From: Promicromonospora panici
Lineage (GTDB): Bacteria; Actinomycetota; Actinomycetes; Actinomycetales; Cellulomonadaceae
Assembly (NCBI RefSeq): GCF_900608595.1
Contig: NZ_UWYY01000023.1
Span: forward strand, 1 to 64,000
Length of the DNA: 64,000 nucleotides
Direction of reading: 5' to 3'
A program made the position numbers and the translations under genes. The notes under the pieces were generated by a model that was not told the DNA's origin, did not search any database, and saw nothing but the letters and a program-made list of their open reading frames with translations. Within the stretch, counting starts at the first letter, position 1. The number at the start of each line of letters is the position of its first letter. Shown piece by piece: positions 51,646-60,721 of the stretch.

Positions 51646-51900
51646 TTAGCCGGCGTCGAACCGCTCCTCCCCCTGCAGGTCGGGATTGTCCTCGGGATGC
51701 TCGCCGGGAATCGCCTTGTCGCCTGCCGGGTCCTTGGTCGGGCGTTCCTCGTCCTCGTCGTCGTCCGCCGGAACGCCGGGCGGCCCGGGGCTGGCGCGGC
51801 CCGGTGCGACATCGTCCGGCACGGGGTCAACAGGCGGCCCGGGGCTGGTGCGACGTGGTACGGCGTCGTCCCGGTCCCTCTCGTTCTCGTTCTCGCTCAT
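51646..51900 (-). CDS. small acidic, disordered protein
   Basis: An 84-residue protein rich in Asp, Glu, Pro and Gly, with two near-copies of a proline repeat (TSPGPPVDPVPDDVAP and ASPGPPGVPADDD). It has no hydrophobic core, signal peptide or known domain, so it is probably intrinsically disordered. GAAGGGAG precedes the ATG at 51900 at good spacing, which supports expression. It resembles short stress-related or unannotated acidic proteins common in actinobacteria; its role is unknown. Confidence 0.6.
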   Translation of the reverse strand: MSENENERDRDDAVPRRTSPGPPVDPVPDDVAPGRASPGPPGVPADDDEDEERPTKDPAGDKAIPGEHPEDNPDLQGEERFDAG

Positions 51901-52303
51901 GCTCGCTCCCTTCGGGTCGAAGGTGGTGCGGCGGCGTGACCGTGGAGACGAACACTCCACCGCCCCTCGACGTTACGGCGGTGGTGCCCCGCTCGCACCC
52001 AGTCCGCGTTCCCTGACACGTGCCGCGCGCTGAACTTGGGCTCAAGGCGAGTGCAGCCGCCGCCGGTACCGGGTCGGCACCTGATCACTCTCGACTTTCT
52101 GTCCTCCTGTCTTCGGGACGTCGTGCTGCAACGATCGAGATGCCGAGCCCTGCTCCTCCTGGAATGTCTTGGTTCACTCCTTACCCACTCATCACGTTCC
52201 GATTGACAGGGTGAAAACAGGGCTTGATGCTCGTCGTGGTGAATCACACATGTGGGCGTGATCCACAGCTGTTCTGACGGAGCTATTCGAGGGGGAAAAC
52301 GCA
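51901..52303. other. 403-base intergenic region, no gene seen
   Basis: It lies between the divergent small acidic protein and the secreted protein at 52304. Base composition drops noticeably toward the right. Upstream of 52304 there is an imperfect inverted repeat, CACATGTGG / CCACAGCTG, at about 52247-52270, which could be regulatory. No RNA gene is recognisable. Confidence 0.4.
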
Positions 52304-52900
52304 ATGATCCGAGGATTCCGTGTCATAGGCCGTGCTGGAACAGCAATGGCCCTGTCAGCCGGCCTGGTCGTCACTGGGGCAACGGGTGCGAGCGCAATCG
52401 CGGTGTCTGAAGTGGGCGACCCGGAAGTGATCAGCGCACCTGCGACAGACCCCGTGCCCGACGTCCCGGAAGGCCTTCCCGTTGACGGTCTGCTCGGTGC
52501 CGTACCCGACACCATCGCCGGCCTGATCAGCGCCATTCTCAGCACCCTCGGACTTGCCGCCCCCTTGCCGCCCGGGACGCCTTCCGGTGGCGACGGAGCC
52601 TGGTCCCCGAGCCATGATGAGGAGGCTGCGATCATCCCCATCTGTTCAGGGCCCACCACGACCCTCGATTGGCTGTTCGTGAACTTCTCCGACCATGGGA
52701 ACGATCTGGGCCTGTTCTTGAAGACCAACAGTGATCACATCAAGCAGGTCGTCACCGCGTCAGCCAACCCGCACCAGACACTGCGGTACCTGCTGACGCC
52801 GTTCCTCCAGGTTCCGGTCTACGCGATCAACGACACCGTCTTCCACCAGTCAGCCACCCTTGGCGACGTTCTCGCGTTCTGCGAGTCGGCCCGCACCTGA
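52304..52900 (+). CDS. secreted hypothetical protein
   Basis: A 198-residue exported protein. The signal peptide (about 1-32) has Arg residues, a hydrophobic core AMALSAGLVVTGATG and an ASA cleavage site. A Pro/Val/Asp-rich linker and a glycine-proline stretch follow. The C-terminal ~80 residues look folded, with LDWLFVNFSDHGNDLGLFL and NPHQTLRYLLTPF, and contain two Cys. It is not a family I know. GGGGGAAAA lies just before the ATG. A clear terminator separates it from the flavin oxidase gene downstream, although both appear to be exported and share lower GC. Confidence 0.65.
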   Translation: MIRGFRVIGRAGTAMALSAGLVVTGATGASAIAVSEVGDPEVISAPATDPVPDVPEGLPVDGLLGAVPDTIAGLISAILSTLGLAAPLPPGTPSGGDGAWSPSHDEEAAIIPICSGPTTTLDWLFVNFSDHGNDLGLFLKTNSDHIKQVVTASANPHQTLRYLLTPFLQVPVYAINDTVFHQSATLGDVLAFCESART

Positions 52901-52928
52901 CGGACTACTCGGCCTGCTGAGTCGACGT

Positions 52929-52961
52929 GGGCGGGGGTGCGCCGGCGGCACACCCCCGCCC
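52929..52961 (+). terminator. 11-bp GC stem terminator
   Basis: GGGCGGGGGTG (52929-52939) pairs exactly with CACCCCCGCCC (52951-52961), closing an 11-base loop. It lies after the secreted protein gene and before the oxidase. Confidence 0.8.
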
Positions 52962-53002
52962 CCATGAGCTTCTGACGAATTCCCACGCGCGAAAGAGCCC
53001 CA

Positions 53003-54724
53003 ATGACCTCAGTACCTGATGAAGTGGCACGCTCTCAACCCGAAGGGCTGACCCGTCGAACCGTCATGGCCGGCGCTGTCCTCGGCGCCGCCTCGGTATT
53101 GATCGGAAAGATCGACCGGGCCGAAGCCCTTGCAACCGACCTGCCTGCCGGTTTTCCGCCCGGCGTCGACCTCCATAAGAGCGTGTTCAGGAACTGGGAC
53201 ACCACCATTGCCACCGACTCACTGTGGACCAGCACCGTCGGGGACGCTGACGACGTCATCACCATCGCGAACTGGGCAGTCACCGCTGGGTATCGCGTCC
53301 GACCGGTCGGGTTCAGCCATTCCTGGTCCCCTCTGGTCGTCGAAGACGACACCACGACGGACGACAACATCGTCTTGGTCGATACCAGCAGGCTGACGGC
53401 CATGCGGATGGACACCACCGATCAAGTCCGGGTACAGGCGGGCGCAAGCATGGAGAGCCTGTTGGACTTCCTCTCGGCTCAGGATCGGTGCCTCATCGGC
53501 GCCCCCGCCCCCGGCGACGTCTCCGTTGCGGGGGTGCTGGCAGTCGGCGGCCACGGCACGAATCTTCCTGCCAAGGGTGAGACCACACCGCCGGGCGCGA
53601 CCTACGGGACGGTCAGCAACACGGTCGTCGAGCTGACCGTGGTGCTCTGGGACGACGGCCAGGACTCTTTCGTCGCCCGCACCTTCCACCGCTCCGATCC
53701 GGAGATCGCTCCCCTGCTGGTCAATCTCGGCCGGGCCTTCATCGTCGAAGCAGTGATGCAGACCGTCCCGAACTACAACATACGATGCCGTAACTCGACC
53801 TCGACCTCCTATCGCGAATTGTTCGCGGCACCAGGTGATGCCGGAGACGACTCGTTGAGCGCTCTCGTGGAGCGCCATGGGCGCGTCGGGTTGATCTGGT
53901 TCGCCATGACGGAATTCCCTTGGGTTCAGACATGGGATGTCACCGAGCGACGGCCGCTGCTGAGCCGCCCGGTATATTCGCCGTACAACTATCCCTTTGC
54001 CGACAACCTTCCCGACAGCATCAGCTCGATGATCGCAGCAGTCACCCAGGGCGCATGGCATTCGACCCCCGCAGCCACCAACGCTCAACTGAACGCGGCC
54101 GCAGCAGGGCTGACCGCCTCCGGTGCACGGGACATGTGGGGCGAGGCCAAGAACTTCATCCATTTCGTCAAACCCACGACATTGAAGGTCTCAGCAGGCA
54201 GCCACGTCGTCATTACTCGTCGCGATCTGGTCCAACGCATCGTCCATGACTTCACCAGCCACTATGTGAACCTCATTGACGAGTTCCGATCCGGAGGCTA
54301 CTACCCGGCGAACAACACCTGCGAGATCCGGGTTACCGGGTTGGACCACCCAGAAGACATCGGTATCCCAGGGGCAGCGACCGCCGCCCTCTCGGCAGTC
54401 GCTCCCGTTGAAGGACGCCCCGAGCTCGACACAGCCGTCTGGCTCGACGTCTTGAACCTGCCCGGCAGCCCCCGAACCAACGACATGTTCATGCGGCTCG
54501 AAGCCTGGTTCCACGAGCTCCCGGCCGAGTTCGGCGTGGCCCGCCCCGAATGGGCGAAACGGTTTGCCACCTCGGTTGATGGGTCCTGGACCGACACCGA
54601 GGCCTTCCGAACAACGATTCCGAGCACTATCACCGGCTGGGACAAGGCGCTGGCGGCTTTGGACCGTTGGGATCCACACGGCGTGTTCCGCGCAAAAGTG
54701 CACGATCGCCTCATGCCCCGATAG
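53003..54724 (+). CDS. Tat-exported FAD-linked oxidase, cholesterol oxidase II-like
   Basis: A 573-residue vanillyl-alcohol-oxidase-fold flavoenzyme. A twin-arginine signal (LTRRTVMAGAVLGAASVLIG) targets it for folded export. The FAD-binding half shows YRVRPVGFSHSWSPL, where His106 is a candidate for covalent FAD attachment, and GVLAVGGHGTNLP. The substrate-binding half (about 250-500) resembles that of the Brevibacterium covalent cholesterol oxidase, ending with LDRWDPHGVFRAKVHDRL. Sterol or other alcohol oxidation outside the cell is likely. Codon use is less GC-biased than in the left half of the window, hinting at transfer. Confidence 0.83.
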   Translation: MTSVPDEVARSQPEGLTRRTVMAGAVLGAASVLIGKIDRAEALATDLPAGFPPGVDLHKSVFRNWDTTIATDSLWTSTVGDADDVITIANWAVTAGYRVRPVGFSHSWSPLVVEDDTTTDDNIVLVDTSRLTAMRMDTTDQVRVQAGASMESLLDFLSAQDRCLIGAPAPGDVSVAGVLAVGGHGTNLPAKGETTPPGATYGTVSNTVVELTVVLWDDGQDSFVARTFHRSDPEIAPLLVNLGRAFIVEAVMQTVPNYNIRCRNSTSTSYRELFAAPGDAGDDSLSALVERHGRVGLIWFAMTEFPWVQTWDVTERRPLLSRPVYSPYNYPFADNLPDSISSMIAAVTQGAWHSTPAATNAQLNAAAAGLTASGARDMWGEAKNFIHFVKPTTLKVSAGSHVVITRRDLVQRIVHDFTSHYVNLIDEFRSGGYYPANNTCEIRVTGLDHPEDIGIPGAATAALSAVAPVEGRPELDTAVWLDVLNLPGSPRTNDMFMRLEAWFHELPAEFGVARPEWAKRFATSVDGSWTDTEAFRTTIPSTITGWDKALAALDRWDPHGVFRAKVHDRLMPR

Positions 54725-55474
54725 CGCCCGCCCGGTACACGATGGAGTGCACGACGCTGTTCCACTCGTCGCGCATCTCCCGCGGCGCCTGCCCGCTCCT
54801 CGATCCTCAGACGTTGAACTGTGCGTACCGGTCCTGACCTGGTGGTCTATCTCCTGCGCGAACGGCTGGGACTTCCCTGGGACTTGGGACCGGTTGGGGT
54901 TTCGAAGTCGCCAGCCGAGAGCGGCCGACGCAGCGAGGGCTCCGGGTGGGGCTGCTCGCCGGTGCGCGCAGAGGATCGCCGCGCGCTCGTTCAGGAGGCC
55001 GGTCAAGCCACAACAGACATCGCTGCTTTGGTGTCGCTGGGTACTGCGGGCATCATCGGAGACGGTATCCACCCTTGCGTCCGAACACCTTCTGTTCCGC
55101 AGGAAGTTGCTGGGACTGCTCACGAGGCGCGTATCGAATCGACCCTGTCCCACCTTGGCGGACAGTCAGAACGGCTTGATTCTGCCATTCCTGGCCTACA
55201 TAGCCTCACAGTGCCACGAGGAGGCGCGGTGGGCAACCGTGGGCACCAGTGGGTGCTGCAACTGCGTCAGATCGCGTGTCAGACGACCCGGAGGCGGGCA
55301 ACTGTGTCACGAACCGTGTCAGCCAACCGCCTCCGGCGTCGGATGCCTGTGGCGCCAACTCGGTCTATGCCGCTGACACGGCCTCTTCGATCTGGCGGAT
55401 TCTCATCCTCGCCATGATGCCCGTAGACAGCGTGGCACTGAAAACGACTAGTCATCGGGTCACAGAATGGATGC
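54725..55474. other. 750-base region without a convincing gene
   Basis: No open frame has a start, ribosome site and codon pattern that convince me. On the minus strand at about 54708-54790 a short stretch reads like a gene end (EMRDEWNSVVHSIVYRAGAI then stop), but it is closed upstream by a stop within 30 codons. It is possibly a decayed gene or recombination scar beside the oxidase. Confidence 0.4.
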
Positions 55475-56469
55475 ATGAGCAGCGCATGGCGTCCAACGAC
55501 TGTCGCGTCCACCATCAAACGCGTTCGGGTGGAGGTGCCCGAGTGGATCTGGGGCAACAACGTCTCAGGATTCCTTGTCGAAGCCGACCTGCGCCGCTCG
55601 AAAGATGCCGGCACGGGCTACTCCGAGATCCAGACAAGAGAGTCGTACCTGCGCCAGGTTCCGGTTCTCGTCGAATCCGGGCCGGTTCTCTCAGCGGCCG
55701 GCAAGCGTCAGGGCAGCGCCGAGTGGCTGACGTCGTTCGATAACCCGTCGATCGAGTCCTCGGTGTACGAGAAGATCAAGGGCCACCCGTCGTGGAACAC
55801 GCCACCGGCATCGTCCAGCCCCTTGGTCGAGATCGTTGAATGGGCACAGCGTGCGGCAACGTTTATTCCTGGCAAGAGGCTCCTTGAGCAGGCCGAGGCT
55901 GTCCTGGACGCGTTGACGCACAAGGTGGTTTTCGAGGACTCGGGCGAGGAGGTCTTCCCCAGGGCGAGCTTGGTCTCCGCCGTTCGCAGTCCCTGGTGCA
56001 CCGAGTCAAGCTGCTTTCGGTCTTGCTGCGAGTCACCAATGACGAACGGCTGCGCGATGGCGACCCGGGGGAACTAGGGAAGTTACTGGGGCGAGGTGAG
56101 GTCGTGTTCGGTGCCGGCAGCGAGCTCACTAGCGGAGTGATGATGTTCGACGCCTACCTGCTGCCGCTGATGGCGGCCCTGACGCCGCACGCGTGGGGCT
56201 TCCCGATCGCTCGCATAGAGGGCATCCTCGTCTGCTCGTTCGGCAGGGCTGTATCCGGGACCAGCGAGAGCAAGTCGGGTCTCCTCGACACGCTCTACAT
56301 ACCGGGTCGGCACGACCCCGTAGAGGTCAGGGAATTCGTTGACGCGAGTGCACCCGATCTGGCACTTCACTGGTGGGCCAACGCCCTTAACCGCATGTTC
56401 GGCGTTGTCACCGACCCAGTGACCTTCGCGAACCGGTCGGATCCCGATGAGCTCCGCCCCAGAAGATGA
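55475..56469 (+). pseudogene. frameshifted gene of unknown family
   Basis: Two overlapping frames read as one protein: 55475 to about 55990 (VRVEVPEWIWGNNVSGFLVE to SLVSAVRS), then from about 55993 (LVHRVKLLSVLLRV) to 56469, ending RSDPDELRPRR. Joining them needs a shift within the AGTCCC run near 55988-55993 and gives about 331 residues. After 56469 another frame continues with similar character to about 56719, with one internal TAG, so the original gene may have been longer. No domain is recognised. Assembly error or programmed shifting are alternatives to decay. Confidence 0.6.
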
Positions 56470-56715
56470 ACCTCGACCAGTCGTGTATTTCAAGTGCACC
56501 TTGGCCTCGCGCGCCGCACTCTCGTCTAGATCATGGCGCCAGATATCTCTGAACTCGAGCAACGCCGTATAGATCCGCTCCATCTCCGGTGCGATACCCG
56601 ACGCCGTGCTTTCGCTGCAACGCACGATTCGACATCCCAACGCGAGCATCACACCGGATTGCAGCAAACAACTCGACTCGACTCTGGTCCATGGCTTTCG
56701 GCGCACGCCTTCGTC

Positions 56716-57915
56716 CTAGCGGGCGCACTCGACCCGCCCCGCTACTCGTCCCACACGGCCGCCTCGTCGCCCCTCGACAACGGTCACCAGCGTGGCGATC
56801 AGTGCCATGGCGGCTGCGGGAACGCCGAGCAGAGTAATGGCAAACCACTCCTGAGACACGCCACCGAGGACACCTCCAATCGCGACGCCGACATAGATCG
56901 CTGAGGAGTTGAGCCCGAACAACAATGGCGCTGAGGCTGGCGCGATCGTCACTAGCCGGTGTTGCTGCACCACCGAGGCCATCCCGTCAGCCGCTCCCCA
57001 GAAGACAGCCCAGACGATCACGATCACCAGATGGCCGACGGTGAGCGGGCTGACCGCGAGCAGCACGGTGCCGCCGCCGAGAGCGACCATTGCGACTCCC
57101 ATCCCTGAGTGCTTGTCCACCCAGAGCCCGGCGAGGAAGTTGCCGGCCAAGACGCCTAGGCCCCAGGCAAAGAGGATCAGGGTGAGCGCTTGGGGAAACG
57201 AGTCGGTCGTGGCGTCGTCGGTGATCGCGCCGATGTAGGTGTAGACGGTGTAGTGCCCACCCATGACGAACGCCATCGCAACCAAGATTGTGAGCACCTT
57301 GCCCTGGCGCAGCGGCGCGAGGCGAGCGGTCAGGCCAACGGCTGGGAGTGACACCCTCGGCAACCACACCGAGATTCCCAAGGCCGCGAGCACGCCCAGT
57401 CCCGCGACGGCCCACAACGTGAGTCGCCAATCGACGCTGCCGATCAAGTTGCCGAGCGGCATGCCCAGCGCGGTCGAGAGGGTCAGGCCGCCGATGACCA
57501 GGGCCATCGCGCGACCGCGGCGTTCCTCGGGAGCGATCGCGACAGCCGCACTTGATGCCGACGCCGTGATCGACGCAGCACCCAGAGCAGTGAGAACCCG
57601 AGCCGACATCATGGTCGGATAGTTCGGACTCAACGCTGTCGCGATATTCCCGACAACGAACACGGCTAGCGCGAACTGGAGCGCCTTCCGGCGATCAAAA
57701 GCACTCAGCAGCCAACTCAACGCCGGGGCCGCGACCGCAATTGTGAACGCGAACACGGTCACCAGCTGCCCGGCCGCGGCGACACCCACGTCTATGTCCG
57801 CAGCGATGGCCAGCAGAAGACCCGCGATAACGAACGCGTCGGTCCCGACCGCGAACGTCGCCAGCGCTAGCGGCAGTAGCGGTTTGACCAAGCCCGGCGA
57901 CCTAGCAGCACTCAT
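56716..57915 (-). CDS. MFS transporter (DHA1 family, drug/sugar efflux type)
   Basis: A 399-residue 12-helix efflux permease. The N-terminus enters helix 1 at LLPLALATFAVGTDAFVIAG. Motif A between helices 2 and 3 is SWLLSAFDRRKAL, and motif C-like ALGMPLGNLIGSVDWR lies in helix 5. This is the AraJ/Cmx-like DHA1 group of proton antiporters exporting small molecules. It follows the VOC gene by 14 bases in the same direction and is probably controlled by the MarR regulator encoded divergently at 58329. Confidence 0.88.
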   Translation of the reverse strand: MSAARSPGLVKPLLPLALATFAVGTDAFVIAGLLLAIAADIDVGVAAAGQLVTVFAFTIAVAAPALSWLLSAFDRRKALQFALAVFVVGNIATALSPNYPTMMSARVLTALGAASITASASSAAVAIAPEERRGRAMALVIGGLTLSTALGMPLGNLIGSVDWRLTLWAVAGLGVLAALGISVWLPRVSLPAVGLTARLAPLRQGKVLTILVAMAFVMGGHYTVYTYIGAITDDATTDSFPQALTLILFAWGLGVLAGNFLAGLWVDKHSGMGVAMVALGGGTVLLAVSPLTVGHLVIVIVWAVFWGAADGMASVVQQHRLVTIAPASAPLLFGLNSSAIYVGVAIGGVLGGVSQEWFAITLLGVPAAAMALIATLVTVVEGRRGGRVGRVAGRVECAR

Positions 57916-57929
57916 TCGGGTGGTCCCGC

Positions 57930-58274
57930 TCAGGCCTGTTGTCCCGGCTCCTGCGAGAGGCTGAACTCCACGCCCTGATCATCGACACAGTGCGCGAACG
58001 CGCCGGACGGGATCGTCACGGGATCCTCGGCGGTGCCACCCAGTTCGCGTACCCGCGCTACCGCCGCGTGGATGTCTTCGACGGCAAAGAAGATCCGCGG
58101 GTGCCGCGACGAGTCCTCGTGGGGCGCACCGCCCATCGGCGTGGGCCCGTCGATCATCGAGTAGCCCGGAAAGTTCCCCTCGCGGAACGCCCAGCCGAAC
58201 AGCGAGCCCCAGAACCGTTGGGTCGCTTCAATATCGCTGCTGGGGACCTCGAAGTACGTGACGTTGCCAGCCAT
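57930..58274 (-). CDS. VOC family (glyoxalase/bleomycin-resistance) protein
   Basis: A 114-residue single-module pair of beta-alpha-beta-beta-beta units: VTYFEVPSSDIEATQRFWGS ... FGWAF, then IFFAVEDIHAAVARVRELGG and a Glu-containing last strand, DDQGVEFSLSQ. VOC proteins are metal enzymes or ligand binders, including antibiotic-sequestering proteins. It is first in a two-gene unit with the MFS exporter and directly behind two MarR-type operators, which suggests a detoxification role. The start has GGAGGTAG upstream. Confidence 0.85.
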   Translation of the reverse strand: MAGNVTYFEVPSSDIEATQRFWGSLFGWAFREGNFPGYSMIDGPTPMGGAPHEDSSRHPRIFFAVEDIHAAVARVRELGGTAEDPVTIPSGAFAHCVDDQGVEFSLSQEPGQQA

Positions 58275-58286
58275 GATCTACCTCCT

Positions 58287-58306
58287 GATGTCAGTGTATT
58301 GACATC
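58287..58306. promoter_or_regulatory. perfect MarR-type operator 1
   Basis: GATGTCA (58287-58293) and TGACATC (58300-58306) are exact inverted 7-mers with a 6-base centre. The site lies between the divergent VOC and MarR genes, next to the VOC ribosome site. Confidence 0.75.
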
Positions 58307-58312
58307 GACTGT

Positions 58313-58330
58313 ATGTCAGACTGCTGACAT
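58313..58330. promoter_or_regulatory. perfect MarR-type operator 2, overlapping the marR start codon
   Basis: ATGTCAG (58313-58319) and CTGACAT (58324-58330) are exact inverted arms around ACTG. They share ATGTCA with operator 1. The last two bases are the first two of the MarR ATG, so the repressor could block its own initiation. Confidence 0.75.
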
Positions 58331-58772
58331 GGATCAAGAGCCAGTCGGCGAACTGGAACTCTCAGTGGGCTACGTCCTCAAGCAGGTGCATGCCTCGCTA
58401 CGCTCTGCAATGGACGTGGCCCTGCGGCCGCTGGACCTGACCGTGCCCCAGTACGCCTGCCTGGAACTGCTCGGGCAGAGCTCTGGACTGTCCAACTCCG
58501 AACTAGCCCGCCGCGCCTTCGTGACCCGGCAGTCAATGAATCTCGTCCTGCGCCGGCTGCAAGAACGCGGGCTCCTCACCCGACCCGACCAGGCACCCCA
58601 CGGGCGCGCGTTGCCGAGCATGCTCACGCGGGACGGGCAGGCGGTCCTACGCCGCGCCAGCACTGCAGTTCGCACCGCGGAGAAGCAGGCGTTCGCCCCC
58701 TTGTCCCCAGAACAGCAACTTCGGCTACGCCGGGACCTCGCAGCGTGCGTCGCCTCCACGCCAAGCAGCTAG
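58329..58772 (+). CDS. MarR family transcriptional regulator
   Basis: A 147-residue dimeric winged-helix repressor. The core is LTVPQYACLELLG, LSNSELARRAFVTRQSMNLV (recognition helix) and LRRLQERGLLTRPDQAPHGR (wing). It lies divergent to the VOC/MFS pair with two perfect palindromes between. No ribosome site precedes the ATG at 58329, and the start overlaps an operator, so either a leaderless message or a slightly later start is possible. It probably senses a phenolic or drug-like compound exported by the MFS protein. Confidence 0.9.
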   Translation: MDQEPVGELELSVGYVLKQVHASLRSAMDVALRPLDLTVPQYACLELLGQSSGLSNSELARRAFVTRQSMNLVLRRLQERGLLTRPDQAPHGRALPSMLTRDGQAVLRRASTAVRTAEKQAFAPLSPEQQLRLRRDLAACVASTPSS

Positions 58773-59079
58773 GACCTCCGCGCCTGACCGACACACTCCC
58801 TCGCGGCCCTGGCGGAGCTGTCGCTGGGCGCCGGGCCCGGACCCTCCGGCGCGGAGGCGGCCGGTCACCAGTAGCCACCCACGGACGGCTCGCTGACCGG
58901 CCAGCTTGACCTCGGGCCGGTCAGCGTTCATCCCGTACCCCAGGGCCGCGCGACAGGGTCCGCCCTATTGTGGACGCTCCTCGGTTCGACCGACTCTGAC
59001 CCTGATCTAGCAGCATCGCGCGCTTGGGCACGCTAGCGCGGACGATCTATCGCGACACACGGCGAGAGATCCAATCCTG

Positions 59080-59337
59080 ACCTCTGGGCTTCCGGCGCGG
59101 GCCGCGGCGCACACGGTGGCAGCGGCGGTCGGAAACACCCAGCAACTGTCGGAAGACCTCGCAGCACCGCTGCTACGACAGGCGTCCGACGCCTACATCC
59201 AACGCTTCACGACGCCCGCGGACATCGGCGCGACTGTCCTCACGAACGCCGCGATCATTGCCGGCGTCACAATGCGCGGGGCGACGTCTCAACCTGGCGT
59301 CAAACCCCGGCAGCCGCAGGCCGACATACCCTCGTAG
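59080..59337 (+). pseudogene. possible C-terminal remnant of a DHA2-type MFS transporter
   Basis: About 85 codons read VAAAVGNTQQLSEDLAAPLL, then DAYIQRFTTPADIGATVLTN and AAIIAGVTMRG. This resembles the last loop and helix of 14-helix MFS drug exporters. Nothing upstream restores the other helices: the 58773-59079 stretch holds no gene I can see. A weak, short match, offered as a remnant only. Confidence 0.3.
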
Positions 59338-59856
59338 GCCTGCGAGCCGCACCGCCAACCCGAGGCGAGGAGCCAGAAGGATGCGTACCCGTGACGGCCG
59401 GTTGTGCGCCGGGTCGGACCGGCTCGGCGCCCGCCCCGACCTGGCACACGACGTGGCGTCCCGGACGTTCTGCGCGCGCTCGGCCCCCGCTCAGGCGGTC
59501 CGTCGCACTGCCTCGGCTGTCCAGCCGCAGAACCCTTCCTGGACGGGCACTGTGCGGCCTCCTCGAGGCTGCCCCCGCGCACAGCGTGGCGTCGTCCACT
59601 TAGCTCTGGGCTGCGGTGAGTGCGGGCGCCGTCCAGCGTGCTGTACATCAGGACCGCGTGTTCGGCGATACCGCCGTTGTGAGTGATCACTGCGCCGCCC
59701 CTGTCCGTCGGCTGGACGAAGGCGCCGAGGCCATCACCGGCTTGGGGTGCGGCGTGTACATCTCTTCCTCTGCTGGTACCTGGCCGTTGCGTTCACGGAA
59801 CGGGCGGACGGCCGTTACGCAACTCTGCCCGTGTTCGAGGCGAGCAGCGGTTGGCT
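59338..59856. other. 519-base region without a recognisable gene
   Basis: Several short frames are open on both strands, but none has a ribosome site or familiar motif. It lies between the MFS remnant and the RCC1-repeat gene in a stretch dominated by broken genes. Confidence 0.35.
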
Positions 59857-60702
59857 CTAGGCGGATAGTCGGAGCGGCGGCCATCCCGCGACGTCGCACT
59901 GACCGCGCTCGTTGCTCCCGCTAGCGACGACCGACCCGTCCGCCCGCAGCCCGAGCGTGTGCCTGGACCCGGCAGCCACCGCGACGATCTCGCACCAGTC
60001 GGCGACATCGCACTGACCGGCGTCGTTGCTGCCGACGGCCACGACTTTGCCAGCCGTGGTGACGGCGACGGTGTGGTAGCTCCCGGCGGCCACTGCCACG
60101 ACGTCCGTCCAGGCCTCGACCTCACACGCACCGCCTGTGCGGTCTCCCACCGCGACGGCGCGTCCGGTGCTGGTCAGGCCGACCGTGTGCAGGTAGCCGG
60201 CTGTGACGGCAGTCAAGCCACGCCACGCGTCGACCGCGCACTGCCCACGGCGATCATTCCCGACGGCGATCGCGGTCCCGTCCGCTCTGAGGCCTACCGA
60301 GTGCCAGTCGCCGCACGTCACCGCGACGATCTCGCGCCACGGGCTCACGTCGCCCGCGCCTTCGGTGAGCCTTCCCACGCCAAGCACGGTGCCGTCGGCA
60401 CGCAGTCCCAGCGTGCGGCGCCACCCCGCAGCGACAGCGGTCACCTCGCGCCAGGAGGTGACGTCGCACTGGCCGTCACCGTTCCAGCCCGTCGCCACCA
60501 CCGTGCCGTCTGATCGGAGTCCAACGGTGTGGGACCGTCCAGTGTTCGAGGCCGTGTGCACGTTGCCTGCCGCCACGCCGATGACATCGAACCAACCATC
60601 GGTACGGCACTCAACCGCGTTTCCCGCACCGGCGGCTACCACGGTGCCGTCCTCGCACAGCCCGAGCGAGTGGCGCGGCCCGGCCGCAAGGAAGTGACCC
60701 AC
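59857..60702 (-). CDS. RCC1-repeat (beta-propeller) protein
   Basis: The 281 residues are built almost wholly from RCC1-type blades of 37-40 residues. About seven copies of the pattern xxVAAGxxHTVGLRxDGTVVAVGxxxxGQCDV can be followed, for example AAGSRHTLGLRADGSVVASG near the end. No signal peptide or catalytic domain is present, so a cytoplasmic binding or scaffold role is likely. Start is GTG. The repeats are more alike to each other than needed for the fold, suggesting recent blade duplication. Confidence 0.8.
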   Translation of the reverse strand: MGHFLAAGPRHSLGLCEDGTVVAAGAGNAVECRTDGWFDVIGVAAGNVHTASNTGRSHTVGLRSDGTVVATGWNGDGQCDVTSWREVTAVAAGWRRTLGLRADGTVLGVGRLTEGAGDVSPWREIVAVTCGDWHSVGLRADGTAIAVGNDRRGQCAVDAWRGLTAVTAGYLHTVGLTSTGRAVAVGDRTGGACEVEAWTDVVAVAAGSYHTVAVTTAGKVVAVGSNDAGQCDVADWCEIVAVAAGSRHTLGLRADGSVVASGSNERGQCDVAGWPPLRLSA

Positions 60703-60721
60703 GAGCGCAGCCTAGGCCAGG

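Noticed and set aside
52247..52270. Inverted repeat before the secreted protein gene as an operator
   Set aside because: Only seven of nine arm positions pair and no second copy or nearby regulator supports it.
59258..59690. 142- and 133-codon overlapping frames on opposite strands
   Set aside because: Neither has a ribosome site, signal or recognisable motif, and both are Arg-rich.
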